Source of the DNA: Dryocosmus kuriphilus
Lineage: Eukaryota > Arthropoda > Insecta > Hymenoptera > Cynipidae
DNA length: 64,000 nucleotides
Assembly: GCA_038277395.1 (NCBI GenBank)
Contig: CM076193.1
Coordinates: 74,294,252 to 74,358,251 of the forward strand
Reading direction: 5' to 3'
A program made the translations under genes and the position numbers. Shown here in pieces: positions 59,200-64,000 of this stretch. A model generated the notes under the pieces. The model did no database searches. It was not told the origin of the DNA and saw only the letters and a list, made by a program, of their open reading frames with translations. Position 1 is the first letter of the stretch. Each line of letters opens with the position of its first letter.

Positions 59200-61577
59200 G
59201 ATTAGCATAGATAAATTCATTTTTCCATTACAAATCCAACGATATAAAAAACTAATTTTTGATGAAAATGTCAGTTGTCATATTTCTTCTTCAGGATGGC
59301 AGAATAATAGAACAGTAAAATATTCCTCAATTTTAAAATATTAATATTTTGAAGTAATTGATTAGAAATTGTCCACTTTAAAACGTTTCCAATTTGTTAG
59401 TGTCATCTAAATGTAAACCGAGGAATTTGAAATTATTTAAAAACTCAAAAAAATGTATAAAGCTTAAATCCGAAATTTAAAATTGTTTAACTATTAAAGG
59501 CTTTCGGTTTGAAACCGTAAAATTTTTTAAGATTGCAATTTTGAACGCTTCAACTTGAAAATCATTTAATTTTGAACAGATTTAGAATTGGCCATTCTTA
59601 AAGTTTTCAAAAGCGAATTATCGACTTTAAACGTTTTACTCTTAAGGATTTTGAATTACATACACTTTTAATTTATAATTTTTCAAACAATGAAAACTGT
59701 CTTTAAAGATTTTAAATACAAAAAGTGAACGATTAGAAAATAACACTGAAAATAAAATATTTTTAGAAGTAAAGAATTTTTGACTAACGAATTGTAAACT
59801 GAATGATTTCATAATCAAAAATTTTGTAAAAGAATTTTAATTCAAACTCATTAAGAATTGTATCATTTTATGTAAAATTAAGTCAGTGTCTTTTGAGGTG
59901 ATTGGAAACCGTTTTTGTACTAAAAATTGGAGACACTTTTAAAATAACACATTTAAAATTGTACAATCTTTAAGTAGTAGCATACAAAATTGAGCAATTT
60001 AAAACTGGAAATCTCCAAAACTGAGCAAGCTCCAATTTAATGCCTATGAAAATTTAATAATTCCAAAGAAACACTAAAAAATGTACATTTTAAATTATTT
60101 TCATTTGGTCAAAAACAATGAAATACTAAAACTATACACTGAAAGATGTAATGTTAGTAATTGAGCATTTAAAAATTAAGACACTTAAAAACAAATTTTT
60201 TTGAACTTAAGCTTTTGAAGCAGAACAATTGTAGTTTTAAGGCCTAAAAAATTATAAACCATTCAGAATTAAATATTTAAAACTATAATTTTAAATGGGA
60301 ATTATAGAAATTTTAAAGATGATAAAAAATATTAATAGGCATCATATCATGTATTTCCAAGTAATGCTTGATAAATCGGATAGATTTTTCTACTATAAAC
60401 TAAGACTTTTGCACACAAAAAAAAAATCTGCCCGCTTTGCGGGCACATTCTCGTCGCACGCTTCGCGCGAAGTATGACCGCGCCTAGGGCGCGCGTCTGT
60501 TGGCACTCGTGCTTCGCGCTCGATAACTGTTTTTTTTATCTTGCATAGTTTAGCCGGAAAATCGATTTCTTGATTTTGTGAAAACCGTTTTTGATGGATA
60601 AAACAATAACTGTTGGTCAAAAACCGCTGGTTAACGAATTCGTCCTTTCTTTTTACGCCTCAAAGAAGTGTGCCAAAGCACAAGCCAATCCTATGAGTCC
60701 TTCGAAAGTTATCGCGACCACAGACGACAAAGATGACAACAACGACAACAACAGACACCCTCGTAAAAACAGTTTTTTCTGACTCAGGGGATCTCAAAAC
60801 GTGGAGATTTGATGAAAACGGGCGGGGGGGGGGGGGGGGGGGGGGGTCAAATTTTACATAAATCTAATACCTTCTCTGATGAGAATGTAAAAATTCACGG
60901 TCATTTTCACTTTTCAAAACTGAAGAATTTTAAATTGTGAACCTTCAATGTTTAATTATTCTAGAAACTTTGAAAATGATATGATTTCTAATTGGAAGCT
61001 TCCAAATTGATGAAATTAAATTTAAAGCGTCAAAAATTAAACAATTAATAATTTCATTTAAAACTGAACAATTCTTAAATTAGGTTCTTGAAACTAGGTC
61101 GTTAAACATTAATAATATTCAAACATCATGCTTGTTGAAATCCAATCGTTTGAATCTTAAGTGCAAAATTAATAATTCAAAAATAAATGATAAAGCATTT
61201 TCATGCAGGAAGAACAATTTCATGTTCCTTTAAGTGGAAAAATAATTTTATAAAAAACGTTAAACTGACGTATACTAATAAACTGTCACATTGAAAGAAA
61301 AAGATGCTAGACAAAAAACACCCAAAAAGCGAGTGGAAATGTAGGAGCTTCAATGTGGACGGACAGAACACCGTGCCTTATTATTATTAATATATGTACT
61401 AAATACTATTACAAGGTAAATAAGTTTAATAAAAAGTACGATTCTCTAAACGAAAGATGATAAAAATTTCAATAATTCCAACAAAAGTGCAACAGTTATA
61501 GAATTTTTATGAATTCGAATCGTTTAAATTGTGCTTATAATTTTTAAAGACAACATGTAAATCTTTTACATACTTAC
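59200..61577 (-). other. AT-rich part of the large host intron
   Basis: AT-rich except for the GC-rich palindromic cluster at 60427-60525 and a 23-G run (60824-60846). No coding signal; the 63-codon frame at 60591-60782 is without motif. Confidence 0.5.
60427..60525. repeat. GC-rich cluster of nested short palindromes
   Basis: CCCGCTTTGCGGG, CGCTTCGCGCGAAG, GCGCCTAGGGCGCGC and GTGCTTCGCGCTCG follow each other within 100 bp, in DNA that is otherwise very AT-rich. Confidence 0.6.
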
Positions 61578-61902
61578 TTTTTGCGTGAGTTTTCTCAGCA
61601 ACCCGACGCTTTTGAGACAGTTTTTCCTTGCGAGGTGGATTTTTACTTTGCCGAGTAGCTTTGAGAGCCGCTACCACGTTATAACGAGACTGGTGATGAT
61701 GATTTTTAGTACTAGAACGAGTTGTACTTGTTTTCCAACGGTTTGGATTATCCTGTTTTTCTTTGTCGTAATCATCGTCGTCGCAGTCTCCTTCATAATT
61801 GTCCCTATAATCCACCGGCGAAGAAGGAATTGGCTGTGGTTTAGGCTTTTTTGTCGATGGCTTTCGCTGAGACTTTTCTGCTTTCGACGTGTGATCGCAG
61901 GT
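61578..61902 (-). CDS. Host gene, exon 3 of those visible
   Basis: The acceptor is ATACTGTTCCAG ending at 61903 and the donor AAAA/GTAAGT at 61577 is a consensus. It is 325 nt, entering in phase 0 and leaving in phase 1. The peptide is basic and polar: TCDHTSKAEKSQRKPSTKKP, an acidic patch GDCDDDDYDKEKQDNP, then RSSTKNHHHQSRYNVVAALK, and a Lys/Arg-rich end (RKEKLSQKRRVAEKTHAK) that could act as a nuclear localisation signal. Most is likely disordered, with RYNVVAALKATR the only helix-like stretch. Its phase-1 end joins the exon at 46407 to make a Thr codon. Confidence 0.8.
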
Positions 61903-62066
61903 CTGGAACAGTATTTTTTTCTTTTAATTTTTTATTTCAAATTGAAGAGCGTTAAAACTTAAAAATCATTCAAAATGAAAGTAATCTAAATCAATTACAA
62001 ATCAAAGGAGGCACCCACTTGGACGTTTTTCAGATTGAAAAGCATTTCTGAAACTGTTTTTTATAC

Positions 62067-62384
62067 CTTGAAGGTACTGTTGTCCTCATGATTCGAGCTT
62101 TCTGTGGTAGTGGATGATGTTTCTTCCTCGGAAAATTGAGTGCTTTTTTGACTAGTACTGGCTTCGTACTTTTTGTATGAATGGTTCTGAACACTGTTGC
62201 TATTACTATTATGGCTATTATTGTTGACAACTTGTTTTCTCTTGCCTTCAGATCTGGTGTTTTCCTTAAAAAATGTTACAGATCCAACCTGAACCCCGTG
62301 ATCGATGAGCTTCGACTCTTCCTTCGATTTACCTTTCCTATTCGTCACGGGGCTCGATTTCATCGGACAATTCGTCCCTGACTT
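62067..62384 (-). CDS. Host gene, exon 2 of those visible
   Basis: The acceptor follows a poly-T tract (TTTTACATGGCAAG, ending 62385). The donor is AAG/GTATAA at 62066. It is 318 nt (106 codons), phase 0 at both ends. It starts KSGTNCPMKSSPVTNRKGKS, then a hydrophobic patch LIDHGVQVGSVTFFKEN, an Asn/Ser-rich stretch (VVNNNSHNSNSNSVQNHSYK) and an acidic Ser/Thr-rich end (EEETSSTTTESSNHEDNS). The composition is that of a disordered linker. The acceptor AAG could be shifted three or more bases, which would only alter the first codon or two. Confidence 0.75.
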
Positions 62385-62476
62385 CTTGCCATGTAAAAGA
62401 AAAAAAACTTATATTTGAACGATCAGTTATTAAAGAGAATTTGTTATTTCATGCATATAATGTTGTTTAAGCTTAC

Positions 62477-62754
62477 CTGTACATCTGGAGAATATTCTTT
62501 TGAGTTTTCCTGTCCTTCAGCGGTATTATGCCGCTTCCCGAATTTCCTTCGCACGCCGTTTGACATTGAGTAATTCCCGTCAACAGGTGGAAAATCCTCG
62601 CAGCGTTTCGAGTGCGAATTTTCCTTAGACTCCATATCGAGTTTAAATCTTCTTTCGTCCTCTAGTGACCAATCGGGTATCTTACTCCTTGAATTCTTAT
62701 CCTTCGATTTCTTTCCGTTCACAATCCAATCTGGTGACACATCATCCTTCTTAC
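62477..62754 (-). CDS. Host gene, exon 1 of those visible
   Basis: The acceptor is TTGCAAATTTTAG ending at 62755 and the donor CAG/GTAAGC at 62476 is a consensus. It is 278 nt: two bases of a split codon, then 92 codons, leaving in phase 0. The peptide has KKDDVSPDWIVNGKKSKDKN, SKIPDWSLEDERRFKLDMES and VRRKFGKRHNTAEGQENSKE. Two Asp-Trp motifs (PDW) recur 20 residues apart. A longer reading upstream through 62827 is open but crosses the acceptor. The previous exon should end in phase 1 and lies beyond 62754, probably outside the window. Confidence 0.75.
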
Positions 62755-62779
62755 CTAAAATTTGCAAGAAGTTTCCGCT

Positions 62780-63300
62780 TAAAAATTTCCACCTGTTTAA
62801 CAGACCTGGATAATCCCCAGGGATCACACGACTTTGTAATTAGTGGCAGGGCTCAGGAGTCTAGTTGGACGAGGGACTTGGAGGAGGTGAATCAGGGCGG
62901 CCGCATCACAAGATTCGGCTGCTCTAGCGAACTGAAGATCTCTGGTCGGCAGAACCTGAACTAATGAGCGATCCTTCCAGAGAGCACTGGAAAAACCTTC
63001 TGAAATATCGAACGCGATCCTCCTCCCCTCAAGCCATGATATGATCGCTGTGACGAAGGCTAAATGGTACCAGGGTAACCAAATCCTTGGGGCACCAGGT
63101 TGGCATTTTCTCTGCAAACTGGGCTCTGCAGGCGACGACTATTTATTTGCCTAACTGATCGGGGTCTTCTATGGCTGACGTGAAGGCTCTATACAACGGA
63201 CTTCATTAAACCCCTCGCCAATGAAAATACGGCTCCGAAGGGACCAACTTACCGGAAGCGGAAGAGATCCCAATAAATAGTGATAATGATGAGGTTACTT
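62780..63300. repeat. GC-richer block of unknown origin in host intron
   Basis: It contrasts with the AT-rich surroundings. The minus-strand frame 62824-63117 shows no family motif. It may be the end of a non-LTR element, since a GATAATGATGA stretch lies at 63284-63294. Confidence 0.35.
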
Positions 63301-63305
63301 AACGT

Positions 63306-64000
63306 TTGACGTTGATTTTTTATGTTTATACTAAGAAATTGATTTGTGATTCTATTAGAAAGTTTGAATGGTTAGAAACTAAATATTACAGAAAACTATG
63401 TAAAAAGCATAACCCTACATGGCTTCGTAATTTATCGAATACAGAATTACCGGAGAATGTAGCATATTTTCTTAGTCTCGGTCATAAAGTCAGTGCAATT
63501 CCGTTACAAAAAGATAATGTTAGAATAATAGAAAGTAACTTAGCAGGTTTGGAAGAAAAGATAAATAAAATTGAAATTGAAAAGTGGGAAGACATCAGAA
63601 ACATGATGGTTGGTGATGAACCGATACATCAGCAGTGATTTTGTGAATTCTGAGTATCATCACATTATTTCTCTTGCTATCGAGACTACGAAGTTTTTAA
63701 AATCTTATGAGGATTTAAGGTTACAAGAGCTAAAAAAGGGAGTATTTCAGCGGTTATATCTGTAGTTGATTATAATAGGAAATGTGAGGTGTTGCTTAAT
63801 GGTAACAACACCTATCAAGAACTGAAAAATAATCCAACTAAGAAAATTTGTAGAGAATTTAATAACTTAATGAAAGAAAATATTGAAAATAAAAACACTA
63901 ATTTAGAAACAGGAAAAATCCTTAGAAATTGCCATGATTATGCTCCTAGGTTTCACAAACTGCCAAAAGTACATTATTATGCATTATTATTAATCCTCTT
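63306..64000 (+). pseudogene. Penelope-like element, N-terminal region running off the window
   Basis: 63306-63638 codes IRKFEWLETKYYRKLCKKHN, PTWLRNLSNTELPENVAYFL and SLGHKVSA, the conserved N-terminal block of Penelope-like reverse transcriptases. After a stop at 63636 and two frame changes it continues with SLAIETTKFLKSYEDLRL, then SVVDYNRKCEVLLNGNNTYQ, ELKNNPTKKICREFNNLM and YAPRFHKLPKVH, which correspond to the DKG...DY.....LL.D..TY..L..DPT and GLPKIH steps before the RT palm. The DKGN motif itself appears deleted. Sequence ends before the catalytic region. Confidence 0.8.

Noticed and set aside
1..64000. CRISPR arrays, bacterial operons, riboswitches or terminators
   Set aside because: The window is eukaryotic; repeats are transposon-derived, and the only bacterial DNA is the 0.75-kb rearranged insertion.

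Overview
The window is eukaryotic and AT-rich. It holds pieces of one intron-rich host gene among a dense layer of decayed transposable elements. Ty3/gypsy, mariner, hAT, Penelope-like and RNase H-bearing LINE remnants, and a Rickettsiales-like bacterial insertion, all fit an arthropod nuclear genome, most likely an insect. A TE-rich hymenopteran is only a guess.

Layout. 0-5.6 kb: Ty3/gypsy pol and gag remnants with two foldback elements between them. 6.4-7.2 kb: foldback plus 5' half of a mariner. 7.4-10.8 kb: DNA transposon with ~380-bp terminal inverted repeats (TIRs) and a broken transposase of a family I cannot place. 11.4-12.2 kb: fragments of bacterial rpsA, an unidentified bacterial-type gene and secA. 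12.4-19 kb: AT-rich DNA with a Penelope GIY-YIG fragment and a deleted mariner. 19.0-26.8 kb: probable hAT element split by a complete-looking LINE in a tRNA-like target and by a head-to-head mariner. 27-31 kb: repeats, little coding. 31.1-36.0 kb: a LOA/I-type LINE inside an inverted-repeat element. 36-39 kb: LINE scraps. 39.3-62.8 kb: six exons of a host gene on the minus strand, with introns full of nested elements. 63.3-64 kb: start of a Penelope-like element.

The main positive gene call is the host gene. Six minus-strand open segments (62754-62477, 62384-62067, 61902-61578, 46407-46025, 44120-43916, 39461-39271) each have plausible AG acceptors and GT donors, and all five junctions agree in phase, giving 566 codons without a stop. 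It is Ser/Lys-rich and ends in a Trp/Gly-rich stretch. I cannot identify it; it runs off at both ends.

Other points of interest: the bacterial insertion bounded by GACGTC-rich repeats, two diverged copies of the unplaced transposase family, several foldback elements (one with ~140-bp tandem units in its arms), and eight G or C homopolymers of 13-31 bases. All calls come from reading the sequence; no similarity search was run, and repeat ends are approximate.
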